A stretch of DNA of 64,000 nt from Kribbella sp. CA-293567 (GTDB lineage Bacteria; Actinomycetota; Actinomycetes; Propionibacteriales; Kribbellaceae): the NCBI RefSeq assembly GCF_027627575.1, contig NZ_CP114065.1:2728001-2792000 (forward strand), given 5' to 3'. The translations under genes and the position numbers were made by a program. The first letter of the stretch is position 1, and each line of letters starts with the position of its first letter. The notes beneath the pieces are model-generated. The model had not been told where the DNA came from. It made no database searches and worked only from the letters and a program-made list of their open reading frames with translations. Shown here in pieces: positions 7,897 through 17,475 of the stretch.

Positions 7897-10833
7897 TCAG
7901 CGCACGGTCAGGCTGTACTTCGTGCTGCCGGTCTTGCCGTCAGCGGAACGGGCGGTCACCGTGATGCTGTAGGTGCCGCGCGGTGTCTGGAAGCTGGTGA
8001 AGAACCAGACGTTGCTGCTGCCGTTCTGAGCGATGGTGGCGGGGTTGAAGAACACCTGCGTGCCGGCGGGGGCGCCGCTGGCGGTGAGGGTCAGGTTGCC
8101 GGTGCCACCGGATGCCTTGATGGTCGTCTGAGCCAGCTGGCCCTGCGCGACGGATCCACTGGTCGGCGTAGCAGTGACCTGTACGTCGCCCGTCGGCGGC
8201 TGGTCGCCTTCGACGGTCAGTGTCACCGTGGCGGTCGCCGTCTTGCCGGCCGAGTTGGACGCCCGGACGGTGACGGTGTGGTTGCCCGCCGGAGTGCCGG
8301 TACCGGCCTGGAAGGTCACCTTGGCCGCCGTGCCTGCGGCGATCGACTCGGGCTGGAAGGTCGCCGTGGCCCCGGTAGGCAGACCGGAGGTGGTCAGCGT
8401 GAGGTTCTCGCCGCTGCCGGACCCGTTGGTGCTGGTCACGGTGGTGGAGATGTACTTGCCGGGGGCAACCTTGACGGCCGACGGGGAGACCGCGACGCCG
8501 AAGTCGCCGGTGGGCGGCGCGTCGCCGACCTGCTGCTTGACCCAGTCGCCCACCTCGTTGGTGAGCCGGCCGTAGACGCTGTACCACTTGAAGTCCGACC
8601 GGCTCCAGGACGCGACGCCGATGACCTTGCCCTGGACGATCAGCGGACCGCCGGAGTCGCCGGGCAGGATCGTGATCCGCCCGTCGGAGTAGCCGGCGCA
8701 GATCATCGTCGCGGGCTTGAAGCCGGCGCCGACACCGTTGCAGACCTGCGCGCCGTCGACGATCGGCAGCGACGCCTTGTCCAGGGTCACGTCCTGGGTG
8801 TTGTCGTCGAAGTCCTTCTTGCCGTAGCCGAAGCCGAGACCGGTCGCACCGGGGCGCTCCAGTCCGGCGTCGGCCGAGGTCGCGAACGACGCGTACTGGC
8901 CGTTGGGGACCGGGATGTCGGCGTCAGTGGTGACCACCGCGACGTCGTAGCCCTGATCGAAGTTCACGTACTTCGGGTGCTTCCTGTAGTCGACCACTCC
9001 GACCGTGGTGCCGCCGCCGGCCTTGAGATCGTTCCGGCCGTAGATGAAGCTCTTGGTTCCCGCCGCGTCGGCGCAGTGCGCGGCGATCAGGATCTTGCGC
9101 GGCGCGATCGCCGTACCGGTGCAGGTCTGGCCCTGCGGCCGGGTGCCGCCGGCCCGGACTCCGGCGATGATCGACGGGAACTCGCTGACGGTGGCGTCCT
9201 GGCCGCCGACGAAGTTGGCGCCCGGCGTACCGGACTTCAGCGGCACGGTGTCGCCCTCGTAGTTGGCTGCCGTCGGCGCGAAGTTCAGCGACCAGCCGTC
9301 GAGGGTGCCGGTGTCGAAGCGGTAGACGTCGCGCACCTGCAGCTTCCAGGTGCCGTTGCGGGTCTCGCCGGACGTGTTGACGGTGAAGGTCTGGTGCAGA
9401 CCGTCGGCCGAGCCGACGCCGCCGGCCTTGCGCAGGTTGATGACGGCGCCCGACGGCGCGATCAGGTCGACCTGCAGGTCACCGGTGTAGCTGTGGTTGA
9501 CGTCGACCTTGACGCTGGTGGCCGACGTACCGTTGCCGTCGCAGCCGGTGATGGTGGCCGAGGTCGAGACCGCGGCACCCGCGTCGGGGATGGCGGCGTC
9601 CTCGGTCGACGAACCGCCCGCGCAGGTGGGCGGATCGGGATCGGGGTCAGGGTCGCCGCCGATGAAGCCGGTGTAGAGCAGCTTGTTGGGTGAGCCACTG
9701 CCCGGGTTCTTGACCTGGCCGGTGCTGGCGTTGCCGGTCAGCGCCGCGGCGACCGCTGCCGGGGTCGCGGCCGGGTTGCCCGCCAGGTAGAGCGCCGCCG
9801 CGCCCGCCACGTGCGGCGTCGCCATCGACGTACCGCTGATGCTGTTGGTGCCGCCGTTGTTCCAGGTGGACGTGACGCTGGACCCGGGGGCGAACAGGTC
9901 CAGGCACGAGCCGAGGTTGGAGAAACTGGAGCGGTTGTCCTGGCTGTCGGTCGAACCGACCGTGATCGCCGCAGGTGTCCGGGCCGGCGAGGTGTTGCAG
10001 GCGTTGGCGCCGTTGTCGTTGCCCGCAGCGACCGAGAAGGAGACGCCCGCGGCGATCGCGCGCTTGACCGCGTCGTCCACCGAGGTGTTCGCCTCGCCAC
10101 CGAGACTCATGTTGGCGACGGCCGGCTTCTTGGCGTTCTTGGCGACCCAGTCGATGCCGCCGATCACCTGGGACCACTCGCCGTTGCCCTGACAGTCCAG
10201 CACCCGTACGCCGACCAGGGCGACGCCTTTGGCCACGCCGTACGTCGTACTGCCGACAGTGCCGGCCACATGGGTGCCGTGACCGTTGCAGTCGTTGGCG
10301 ACCGCGTCGTTGTCGATGAAGTCGTAGCCGTCGGTCGCCCGGCCCCCGAAGTCGGAGTGCGTCTTGTAGATGCCGGTGTCGACGATGTACGCCGTGACAC
10401 CGGCCGCCTTGGTCGGGTAGGTGTACCCCTTGTCGAGTGGCAGCTTCAGCTGGTCGATCCGGTCGAGTCCCCAGGTCGGGTTGGCCTGCCGGTCACTGGC
10501 CTTGGCGATACCGTCCTGCTCGACGTAGCTGACGTCCGGATCGGCGGCCAGCCGCAGCGCCTCCGCCTCGGTCAGGGAGGCGGAGAAGCCGCGGAGCGCG
10601 GTCGTGTAGGTCAGCTTGACCCGGCCGCCGTACTTGCCGGCCAGGTTCGAGGCAGTGGCCCGGGCACCGTCCTTCAGTACGACGATGTAGCTCCCCGGAA
10701 TGGTGCCTGGGGCACCGGCACTCCGGATGGTGGGTGTGGGCGCCGGCGGGGTGGCGGCGTCAGCCGCCGGTCCCGGTACCGCGAGCGCCAGACAGGCGAC
10801 GGCCCCTAGGGCCGGTATCCGCAGGAGTTTCAT
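7897..10833 (-). CDS. Secreted dual protease: subtilase (S8), P domain, trypsin-like (S1) domain and two Ig-like domains
   Basis: The 978-residue protein carries two complete peptidase active sites. Order: signal peptide (1-27), I9 propeptide (about 48-110), subtilisin domain with Asp152 (YIVDTGIY), His185 (NGHGTHVAGT) and Ser336 (SGTSMATPHVAG), an Asp-Pro repeat linker (394-402), a proprotein-convertase P domain (about 404-518), then a chymotrypsin-fold domain with His586 (IAAHC), Asp630 (GYDVAVV) and Ser727 (PGDSGGP). Two Ig-like domains of about 95 residues close the chain. Each protease fold is common among actinobacterial exoenzymes; finding both intact in one chain is not. It is divergent from the LAL regulator, which may control it. 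Confidence 0.92.
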   Translation of the reverse strand: MKLLRIPALGAVACLALAVPGPAADAATPPAPTPTIRSAGAPGTIPGSYIVVLKDGARATASNLAGKYGGRVKLTYTTALRGFSASLTEAEALRLAADPDVSYVEQDGIAKASDRQANPTWGLDRIDQLKLPLDKGYTYPTKAAGVTAYIVDTGIYKTHSDFGGRATDGYDFIDNDAVANDCNGHGTHVAGTVGSTTYGVAKGVALVGVRVLDCQGNGEWSQVIGGIDWVAKNAKKPAVANMSLGGEANTSVDDAVKRAIAAGVSFSVAAGNDNGANACNTSPARTPAAITVGSTDSQDNRSSFSNLGSCLDLFAPGSSVTSTWNNGGTNSISGTSMATPHVAGAAALYLAGNPAATPAAVAAALTGNASTGQVKNPGSGSPNKLLYTGFIGGDPDPDPDPPTCAGGSSTEDAAIPDAGAAVSTSATITGCDGNGTSATSVKVDVNHSYTGDLQVDLIAPSGAVINLRKAGGVGSADGLHQTFTVNTSGETRNGTWKLQVRDVYRFDTGTLDGWSLNFAPTAANYEGDTVPLKSGTPGANFVGGQDATVSEFPSIIAGVRAGGTRPQGQTCTGTAIAPRKILIAAHCADAAGTKSFIYGRNDLKAGGGTTVGVVDYRKHPKYVNFDQGYDVAVVTTDADIPVPNGQYASFATSADAGLERPGATGLGFGYGKKDFDDNTQDVTLDKASLPIVDGAQVCNGVGAGFKPATMICAGYSDGRITILPGDSGGPLIVQGKVIGVASWSRSDFKWYSVYGRLTNEVGDWVKQQVGDAPPTGDFGVAVSPSAVKVAPGKYISTTVTSTNGSGSGENLTLTTSGLPTGATATFQPESIAAGTAAKVTFQAGTGTPAGNHTVTVRASNSAGKTATATVTLTVEGDQPPTGDVQVTATPTSGSVAQGQLAQTTIKASGGTGNLTLTASGAPAGTQVFFNPATIAQNGSSNVWFFTSFQTPRGTYSITVTARSADGKTGSTKYSLTVR

Positions 10834-11044
10834 GTGCTCTCCGTTCGGTCCCGGCCATCCGGGGCGGAAGAGAGTGGATGGCCGGTTGGATCACTGTCGG
10901 GGCGACCTGCCGTGGGAACAATCCGGGCATAAGTAGGTAGGGGTACGTGTCTAATCGGTCACCGCGGCCGGGCGCAGACACACGGAAACGGTTTCCCCGT
11001 CGCTTGTCCGCACGTAGGCTCGCCCCAAATCAACGGGAGCGCAG

Positions 11045-13900
11045 ATGGCTGGAGAACCGATCGCTCGGCTCGCCCGGACCAGTTCACCAGTGCTGGTCGG
11101 CCGCGCCGATGAACTGCGACTGCTGGCCGCCGCGGTCGGTGGGCACGGCGTCGCGTTGGTCGAAGGCGAGGCAGGGATCGGCAAGAGCCGCTTGGTCGGC
11201 GAGCTGCTGAGCCGGCCGGAGCTGCACGGCAAGCACCTGATGGTCGGCTACTGCCAGCCACTGCGAGAGCCGTTCCCGTACGGCGCGGTCGTCGAAGCGC
11301 TCCGCAGCTATCCCCGTCACTCGGGCACGGCGCTCGGCCCGCTCACCTCGGTACTCCGCCCGCTGCTGCCAGAGCTCGCTGACAGCTTCCCCGACGCGCA
11401 CTGGCCGGCTGCCGACCCCGCTACGGAGCGGCACCAGGTCTTCCGCGCCATCCGCGAGCTGCTGGCGGCCGCGGGACCCGCGTTGCTGGTGGTGGAAGAC
11501 CTCCACTGGGCGGATGACGGGTCTCGGCAGCTACTGCGGTTCTTGATGACTGATCCGCCGGAGAACCTGTCGATTCTCGTCACCTACCGGCGCGAGGACC
11601 TGCCCTCCGGGCCACCACTCGGAGCGGCGTACCGGCCGCCGGTGGGGTTGCCGAGTGCGGTGCTCACCTTGCAGCCGCTGGACCTGCCCGGAGTCCGGTC
11701 GCTGTCGGCCGGGATCTTGGGCGTAGAGGCGATCGGGGCCGACCTGGCTGCTCTGTTGTACGAGCGAACAGCAGGCATCCCGGCGGTGATCGAGGAGGCC
11801 GTGCGGACGCTGCCGCATCCGGTTGACGGGAGCACGGCTCGCCGGGCACTCGAACACGTCGAAGTACCGGCTCTGCTGCGGGACGCGATGGCTGAGCGGC
11901 TGTCCAGCCTGCAGGAAGAGGCTCGGGAGGTGAGCTATGCGACGGCAGCGCTGGGTATCCCCGCTGCGAGCGAGCTGCTCGGAAGAGTCACAGAGCTGCC
12001 CGAGAGAGCTGTCGATGCCGCATTGACCTCCGCGCTGGCAGCCGGCGTACTGCGGGACTCGGGTGACGGTCGTTACGACTTCCGCCACGCACTGGGACGG
12101 CAAGCTGTCTATGACAGCTTGCCCGGGCCGCACCGCCAGTCACTGCACAGGCGGATCGCCGAAACGCTCGCTGAGACCGTCCCACTGCCGCTACTTCAAC
12201 TGGCCGAACACAGCCGGCTGGCCGGGCGCAGACAGGACTGGCGACAGTACGGCGAGGCCGCGGCCGACCGGGCGACCGAGCTCGGCGACGCGTCGACCGC
12301 GACCCGGCTGCTCCAGCGTCTGCTGGCCGAGCCGGATCACTCCACCGAGACGGCCGACAGGCTGGCCGCGAAGCTGGGCAACGTGGCCTACACCGGGCTG
12401 GATCAGCAGGACCCGATGGACACGCTTCAACGCCTCCAGACCGACCAAAGGCTTTCACCGGCCGTACGAGGCGAGGTTCGGCTGTATGCCGGTCTGATGC
12501 TGGTTCGGGCCGCAGGTGGCATCTCCGAGGGCCGGCGGGAGATCGAAAGAGCGATTGCCGACCTGGGGGATCGGCCGGACCTGGAGGCGAAAGCCGTCTC
12601 TGTACTCGCACAGTGCTGGCTGGGAACGGCGTCAGTGGACGAGAACAGGCGCTGGGCTCTGCGCGCTGAGGAGTTCTTGCACAGGTCGACCGATCCGGTC
12701 GTGGTCGCGAGCCTCCGGGCCAACTTGCTCGGCACCTGGCTGCACATGGGCTCCCCGGAGGCCCTGCAAGAGATCGCCCGGCTTCCCCTGGCCAGTGGCT
12801 CCGGGGCAGAGCAACGGCATCTCGCCCGGACCCACTGCAACCTGGCTGACGCCTGCATGTCCATCGGTCACTACACGAAGGCCGCCGAGTACTTGCGCAG
12901 TGGACTGCAGCTCGCCACCGACTGCGGAGCTCCCTTCGTCGTCAGTACTGCGCGCTCGACCCAGGTGCGAGTCGACTGGTTCACCGGCGACTGGGCCGGG
13001 CTCGACGACCGGGCGGTGCAGTTGCTGGACGAGTACCGCGACCTGTTCCCGCTCACCAGCGAACTGTCGCTGGTGCTCGCCTCGCTGGCGGTCGCTCGCG
13101 GGGAGTGGGCTGAGGCGGAGTCCTATCTGGCCGCAACGGGTATCGACCAGCCGACTGAGGCGATCGCGCAGATCGCTCTCGCCGGTCTCGGGCTCCTCGG
13201 GTGGATGCAGCTGACGCGGGGCGAGATCAGTGCCGCACTTACGTCGGTGAACCGCGGCCTGGACCTGCTGCGTCGCAAGCAGGTGTGGACGTGGGCGGGG
13301 GAGCTCACCCCGGCCGCCGTCGCAGTACTGCTCGCGGACGGGCGGGACGACGAAGTACGGAAGTTGCTGGGGGAGTTGGACGACTGCACGAGCGGACTGG
13401 AAGCGCCGTTGGCGCGAGTGGCGCTGCACTGTGGCCGGGCGCAGTTGGCGGAGAGCGATGGCGACTACCTGACGGCTGCTGGACTGTACGGCGAGGTGGC
13501 GGTGCAGTACGAGGCGTTGCCGGCGCCGTACTTCGCAGCGTTGGCCGCTGAGCGCGCAGTGCACTGCCGGCTCGCGCTGGACGAGCCAGAAGCCGCAGAA
13601 GAACTCACGGCACTGGCAGAGACCTTCGACCGCATCGGAGCCTCCAGAGACGCAGCGCGCTGCCGTCACGAGCTCCGTCACCACGGAGTCGCCGCGCCTT
13701 CCCGCCGAGGCCGCCGCGGCTACGGCGCCGAGCTGTCTCCCCGCGAGCAGGAGGTCGCGCGGCTCCTCGGCCGCGGCCACACCAACCGCGAGATCGCCGA
13801 CGTGCTGTTCCTCTCACCCCGCACGGTCGAGCAACACGTCGCCAAGGTCCTCCGCAAGCTCAACGCCACCTCACGCACAGACCTGCTCAGGTCCAGCTGA
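11045..13900 (+). CDS. LAL-type transcriptional regulator: AAA ATPase with C-terminal LuxR helix-turn-helix
   Basis: The 951-residue product is a large ATP-binding LuxR regulator. The N-terminus has Walker A GEAGIGKS (41-48) and Walker B LLVVEDLHWAD (about 147-157). The middle 500 residues are helical and TPR-like. The last 60 residues form the LuxR HTH: LSPREQEVARLLGRGHTNREIA, LSPRTVEQHVAKVLRKL. The family senses an inducer or cellular state with ATP binding and activates transcription; the ligand here is unknown. It faces away from the dual-protease gene across 211 bp, which makes that gene a candidate target. A strong hairpin follows. Confidence 0.9.
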   Translation: MAGEPIARLARTSSPVLVGRADELRLLAAAVGGHGVALVEGEAGIGKSRLVGELLSRPELHGKHLMVGYCQPLREPFPYGAVVEALRSYPRHSGTALGPLTSVLRPLLPELADSFPDAHWPAADPATERHQVFRAIRELLAAAGPALLVVEDLHWADDGSRQLLRFLMTDPPENLSILVTYRREDLPSGPPLGAAYRPPVGLPSAVLTLQPLDLPGVRSLSAGILGVEAIGADLAALLYERTAGIPAVIEEAVRTLPHPVDGSTARRALEHVEVPALLRDAMAERLSSLQEEAREVSYATAALGIPAASELLGRVTELPERAVDAALTSALAAGVLRDSGDGRYDFRHALGRQAVYDSLPGPHRQSLHRRIAETLAETVPLPLLQLAEHSRLAGRRQDWRQYGEAAADRATELGDASTATRLLQRLLAEPDHSTETADRLAAKLGNVAYTGLDQQDPMDTLQRLQTDQRLSPAVRGEVRLYAGLMLVRAAGGISEGRREIERAIADLGDRPDLEAKAVSVLAQCWLGTASVDENRRWALRAEEFLHRSTDPVVVASLRANLLGTWLHMGSPEALQEIARLPLASGSGAEQRHLARTHCNLADACMSIGHYTKAAEYLRSGLQLATDCGAPFVVSTARSTQVRVDWFTGDWAGLDDRAVQLLDEYRDLFPLTSELSLVLASLAVARGEWAEAESYLAATGIDQPTEAIAQIALAGLGLLGWMQLTRGEISAALTSVNRGLDLLRRKQVWTWAGELTPAAVAVLLADGRDDEVRKLLGELDDCTSGLEAPLARVALHCGRAQLAESDGDYLTAAGLYGEVAVQYEALPAPYFAALAAERAVHCRLALDEPEAAEELTALAETFDRIGASRDAARCRHELRHHGVAAPSRRGRRGYGAELSPREQEVARLLGRGHTNREIADVLFLSPRTVEQHVAKVLRKLNATSRTDLLRSS

Positions 13901-13920
13901 CGAATGCAGCAGACAAGAGA

Positions 13921-13949
13921 GCCCCGCACACCGAGGTGGTGTGCGGGGC
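13921..13949. terminator. Hairpin terminator between the LAL regulator and gluD
   Basis: A perfect 12-bp stem (13921-13932 and 13938-13949), extended by an A-T pair and followed by TTCT, lies between the two convergent genes. Confidence 0.8.
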
Positions 13950-13964
13950 TTCTGGAGTGCTGGG

Positions 13965-14822
13965 TCAGGCGGCGCCGCCGTCGTCGAGGTGGATCGGGGC
14001 GGGAGTGCCGGCGATCTTGCGGCTGCGGCGGGTGCGGCCTTCGAGGTAGCGGGCCAGCACCGAGAGCAGCGAGCACAGGCCGATGTAGATGAAGGCGATG
14101 ACGATGTACGTCGGGATGTAGGGGAAGCCGAACTCGAGCCGGCCGCCCATCTGCTTGGCGACGTACAGGAGTTCGTTGTAGGTGATGATGAAGCCGAGGG
14201 CGGTGTCCTTGAGCAGCACCACCAGCTGGCTGACGATGGCCGGCAGCATCGCCCGGACCGCCTGCGGGAGCAGGATCAGCCGGACCACCTGGTTCTTGCG
14301 CAGACCGGTCGCGTACGCCGCTTCGCGCTGGCCCTTCGGGACCGAGCTGATGCCGGCCCGGAAGATCTCCGCGAGCACGGAGCCGTTGTACAGCGTCAGA
14401 CCGAGCACGACCGCCCACATCGGCGACAGGCCGAGCTGGAACTGCAGCGAGCCGTAGTAGAAGAAGAACATCAGGATCAGCAGCGGGATCGCGCGGAACA
14501 GCTCGACCACGAAGGTGGCCGGGACCCGGACCCACTTGTGGTCGCTGATCCGGGCGGAGGCGAAGACCGCTCCGAACAGGAACGCGAAGACCGCGGCGAG
14601 GCCGGCCGCCTTCAGCGTGTTCAGCAGACCGGTGAGCAGCTGCTCCTGGATCGACGTGTACTGGAACTGCGCCCAGCGCCGGCCCTCGAACTGACCGGTG
14701 TCGTTGAGCCGGAAGACCACCCACGCCAGCGCGCCGACCAGCACCAGCACGACGACGATGTTGAGGATCCGGTTGCGCGCCCGGGCGCGCGGGCCCGGTA
14801 CGTCGTACAGGACGGCACTCAT
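13965..14822 (-). CDS. gluD: Amino-acid ABC transporter permease, GluD type
   Basis: The 285-residue product is a polar-amino-acid (HisM/GlnP type) permease. Several membrane helices and the EAA loop are visible (REAAYATGLRKNQVVRLILLPQ, the coupling helix that contacts the ATPase). The ATG at 14822 overlaps the gluC stop as ATGA, which favours this start over one ten codons upstream. With gluA, gluB and gluC it matches the GluABCD glutamate importer of actinobacteria. Substrate assignment (glutamate or another acidic or polar amino acid) is by gene order and similarity only. Confidence 0.85.
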   Translation of the reverse strand: MSAVLYDVPGPRARARNRILNIVVVLVLVGALAWVVFRLNDTGQFEGRRWAQFQYTSIQEQLLTGLLNTLKAAGLAAVFAFLFGAVFASARISDHKWVRVPATFVVELFRAIPLLILMFFFYYGSLQFQLGLSPMWAVVLGLTLYNGSVLAEIFRAGISSVPKGQREAAYATGLRKNQVVRLILLPQAVRAMLPAIVSQLVVLLKDTALGFIITYNELLYVAKQMGGRLEFGFPYIPTYIVIAFIYIGLCSLLSVLARYLEGRTRRSRKIAGTPAPIHLDDGGAA

Positions 14823-15469
14823 GCCGCTACCGCCGTCCGTCGCTCGGCCCACCGCTGCAGGAGGACCAGGGGGGTGATCAGGATCAGGAAGCCGATGGTG
14901 ATCCAGAGCAGTGTGAGCATCTGGTTCTCACCGCGCTCGGCGATCGCCGCCGGGATGGCACCGGCCTCGAGCACCGAGAAGCCGGCCGCGATGGTGGTGT
15001 TCTTCAGCAACGCGATCAGCACGCTGGTCAGCGGCGGCACGATCGCGCGGAAGGCCTGCGGGAGGACGACGATGCCGAGCACCTGGACGAACGTCATACC
15101 GACCGCCCGAGCGGCCTCCGACTGGCCCGGCGACACGGTGTTGATGCCGGAGCGGACCACCTCGCAGACGAACGCCGAGGTGTAGACCGTCAGTGCGACG
15201 ATGGCCGACCAGTAGAACGTCGGCAGGTCGATGCCCATCTTCGGGGCACCGAAGACGAGGAACGCGAACACCAGCGTCAGGGGAGTGTTGCGCAGGGTGT
15301 TGACGTAGCCGGTGCCGAGGGCACGCAGCGCCGGCACCGGGGAGACCCGGAACCCGGCCAGCAGGGTGCCGAGCACCAGACTCAGTACGCCGGAGACGAC
15401 GAACAGCCTGATCGTGGTCCAGAAGCCGTCTCTGAACAGTTCCCAGTTGTCGGTGAGGACCGAGAGCAT
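14819..15469 (-). CDS. gluC: Amino-acid ABC transporter permease, GluC type
   Basis: The 216-residue polar-amino-acid permease has about five membrane helices and an EAA loop (SEAARAVGMTFVQVLGIVVLPQAFR). It is the partner permease of gluD, with which it overlaps by 4 bp (ATGA). A GC-rich hairpin separates it from gluB, so it may be made in lower amounts than the binding protein. Confidence 0.87.
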   Translation of the reverse strand: MLSVLTDNWELFRDGFWTTIRLFVVSGVLSLVLGTLLAGFRVSPVPALRALGTGYVNTLRNTPLTLVFAFLVFGAPKMGIDLPTFYWSAIVALTVYTSAFVCEVVRSGINTVSPGQSEAARAVGMTFVQVLGIVVLPQAFRAIVPPLTSVLIALLKNTTIAAGFSVLEAGAIPAAIAERGENQMLTLLWITIGFLILITPLVLLQRWAERRTAVAA

Positions 15470-15500
15470 CGCGACCTTCCAAAGTGAGTGACAACGCAGT

Positions 15501-15542
15501 CCGGCTACGGCGCCCCGAGAAGACCGGGGTCACCGTAGCCGG
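15501..15542 (-). terminator. Intra-operon hairpin between gluB and gluC
   Basis: Outer arms of 10 bp (15501-15510 and 15533-15542) and inner arms of 5 bp (15513-15517 and 15525-15529) form a strong stem in the gluB-gluC gap. No T-tract follows. It could be a partial terminator or an RNA stabiliser at the 3' end of gluB. Confidence 0.55.
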
Positions 15543-15550
15543 GTTTCAGA

Positions 15551-16474
15551 TCAGTACTTCTCGAGCGGCGGCGGGGTGCCGGCGGAGCCGGACTTGCCGA
15601 GCGTCTTGTCGTAGATGGTCTTCCAGGTGCCGTCGGTGGCGGCGGTCTCCAGGCCGGCGTTCACCTTGTCGCGCAGCGCCTTGTCGGCCAGCGGCAGGCC
15701 GATGCCGTACTTCTCGGTGCTGAACGGCTTGCCGACCACGCGCAGGTCCTCCGGCGCGTTCGCCGCGTAGCCCTTGAGGATGGCGTCGTCGGTGGTGACG
15801 GCGTCGGTCTTCTTGTCGAGCAGCTGCGAGACGCACTCGGAGTAGGTCTTGAACTCCGAGATGTTGCTGGCCTCGGTCAGGTTCTCGTCCTTGACCTTCT
15901 GGATCGGCGTGGAGCCGGTCGCGGAGCAGACCTTCTTGCCCTTCAGGGCGTCCTTGCCGGCGTCCATCGAGGTGTCGTCCTTGCGGACCAGCAGGTCCTG
16001 ACCAGCGACGAAGTACGGACCGGCGAAGCCGACCAGCTTCTTGCGCTTGTCGGTGATCGAGTAGGTGCCGACGTAGTAGTCGATCTCGCCACCGGCGATC
16101 GCGGTCTCGCGGTTCGCGGACGGGATCTCCTTGAACTCGATCTTGTCCGGGTCCAGGCCGAGCTGGGCCGACACCATCCGGGCGATCTCGACGTCGAAGC
16201 CGCAGCGCTTGCCGTTGGCGTCCTTGTACCCGAGGTTCGGCTGGTCGGCCTTGACTCCGACGACCGCGTTGCCGCGGGCCTTCAGCTTGGTGTAGGTCGC
16301 ACTTCCGGCCACGTCCGCGGCAGGGGCCACGGTGAACTTGTGCAGGTCGCCGCAGGCACCGGTGGTGCTGCCGCCACCGCCGCCGGCGGCCGGAGTGTCT
16401 TCCTTGCCACAGGCACCGACGGTCAGCGCGAGCGCTGCGACGCCAACGGTGGCGACGAGGTTGCGCATTCTCAT
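15551..16474 (-). CDS. gluB: Amino-acid ABC transporter substrate-binding lipoprotein, GluB type
   Basis: The 307-residue product begins MRMRNLVATVGVAAL and has a lipobox ending at Cys (LTVGAC), so it is a membrane-anchored binding protein. The body is a SBP_bac_3 domain: GVKADQPNLGYKD, GFDVEIARMVSAQLG, KIEFKEIPSANRETAIAGGEID, and a C-terminal GIGLPLADKALRDKVNAGL. This start follows GAAGGGGAT at proper spacing; the frame upstream is non-coding extension. It captures glutamate or a related amino acid for GluCD and GluA. Confidence 0.9.
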   Translation of the reverse strand: MRMRNLVATVGVAALALTVGACGKEDTPAAGGGGGSTTGACGDLHKFTVAPAADVAGSATYTKLKARGNAVVGVKADQPNLGYKDANGKRCGFDVEIARMVSAQLGLDPDKIEFKEIPSANRETAIAGGEIDYYVGTYSITDKRKKLVGFAGPYFVAGQDLLVRKDDTSMDAGKDALKGKKVCSATGSTPIQKVKDENLTEASNISEFKTYSECVSQLLDKKTDAVTTDDAILKGYAANAPEDLRVVGKPFSTEKYGIGLPLADKALRDKVNAGLETAATDGTWKTIYDKTLGKSGSAGTPPPLEKY

Positions 16475-16538
16475 TGGGGATCCCCTTCGTGTGTTTTTAC
16501 TGCAGTTGCGGCCGGCCCGAGGGCCCGCCGGGCGTCTC

Positions 16539-17309
16539 TCAGTGCTTGAGGATCTTCCCGAGGAAGTCCTGGGCACGGCGGGAGGTCGGGTTGGTGAAGA
16601 ACGTCTCGGGAGTGGCCTCTTCGACGATCTCGCCGTCGGCCATGAAGACCACCCGGTTGGCCGCGCTGCGGGCGAACCCCATCTCGTGGGTGACCACGAC
16701 CATGGTCATGTTCTGCCGGGCCAGGTCGATCATCACCTCGAGCACCTCCTGGATCATCTCCGGGTCGAGGGCCGAGGTCGGCTCGTCGAACAGGATGACC
16801 TTCGGGTCCATCGCCAGCGCCCGCGCGATCGCGACGCGCTGCTGCTGCCCACCGGACAGCTGGGCCGGGTACTTCGACGCCTGGTTGGCGACGCCGACCC
16901 GCTCGAGCAGCTCCATCGCCCGCTTCTCGACCACCTTCGGGTCGCTCTTGCGGACCTTCAGCGGGCCGAGGGTGACGTTCTGCAGGATCGTCTTGTGCGC
17001 GAACAGGTTGAACGACTGGAACACCATGCCGACATCGGCGCGCAGCGAGGCCAGCGCCTTGCCCTCGCTGGGCAGCGGCTGACCGTCCAGCGTGATGGTG
17101 CCGGTGTCGATCGGCTCGAGCCGGTTGATCGCCCGGCACAGCGTGGACTTGCCCGAACCGGACGGGCCGATCACCACGACGACCTCGCCGCGGTTGATGG
17201 ACAAGTTGATGTCCTTCAGCACGTGCAGGTCACCGAAATGCTTGTTCACACCTGTCAGGGCGACAAGACCTGTGGTCGTCACGGTATCGACGGCGGAGGA
17301 ATCGCTCAT
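16539..17309 (-). CDS. gluA: Amino-acid ABC transporter ATP-binding protein, GluA type
   Basis: The 256-residue ATPase has Walker [11 protein letters not shown]-loop VFQSFNLF, signature [14 protein letters not shown], Walker [15 protein letters not shown] and the switch His in VVVTHEMGF. It is the first gene of the gluABCD operon and drives import through GluC and GluD. It is divergent from miaB; an 8-bp inverted repeat (17370-17377/17388-17395) in the shared promoter region could be an operator. Confidence 0.92.
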   Translation of the reverse strand: MSDSSAVDTVTTTGLVALTGVNKHFGDLHVLKDINLSINRGEVVVVIGPSGSGKSTLCRAINRLEPIDTGTITLDGQPLPSEGKALASLRADVGMVFQSFNLFAHKTILQNVTLGPLKVRKSDPKVVEKRAMELLERVGVANQASKYPAQLSGGQQQRVAIARALAMDPKVILFDEPTSALDPEMIQEVLEVMIDLARQNMTMVVVTHEMGFARSAANRVVFMADGEIVEEATPETFFTNPTSRRAQDFLGKILKH

Positions 17310-17475
17310 GGCGAGAACCTAGCGGAGCCCGGTGGGTGACCGCACCGATCCCCGGTTCCACGGTGGTAACGATCTGCAATCCCGATGGCAGATCGTGACG
17401 AAGTCGTCACAGCGCGCTGGAAATCCTACGCCGACGCCCGGGACTTCACCCGGCGACGTAGGCTTGGTGGCTGTT

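Noticed and set aside
13941..15185. A 414-codon plus-strand frame
   Set aside because: It is antisense to gluD and gluC, which have clear transporter motifs. Its composition is typical of a shadow frame.
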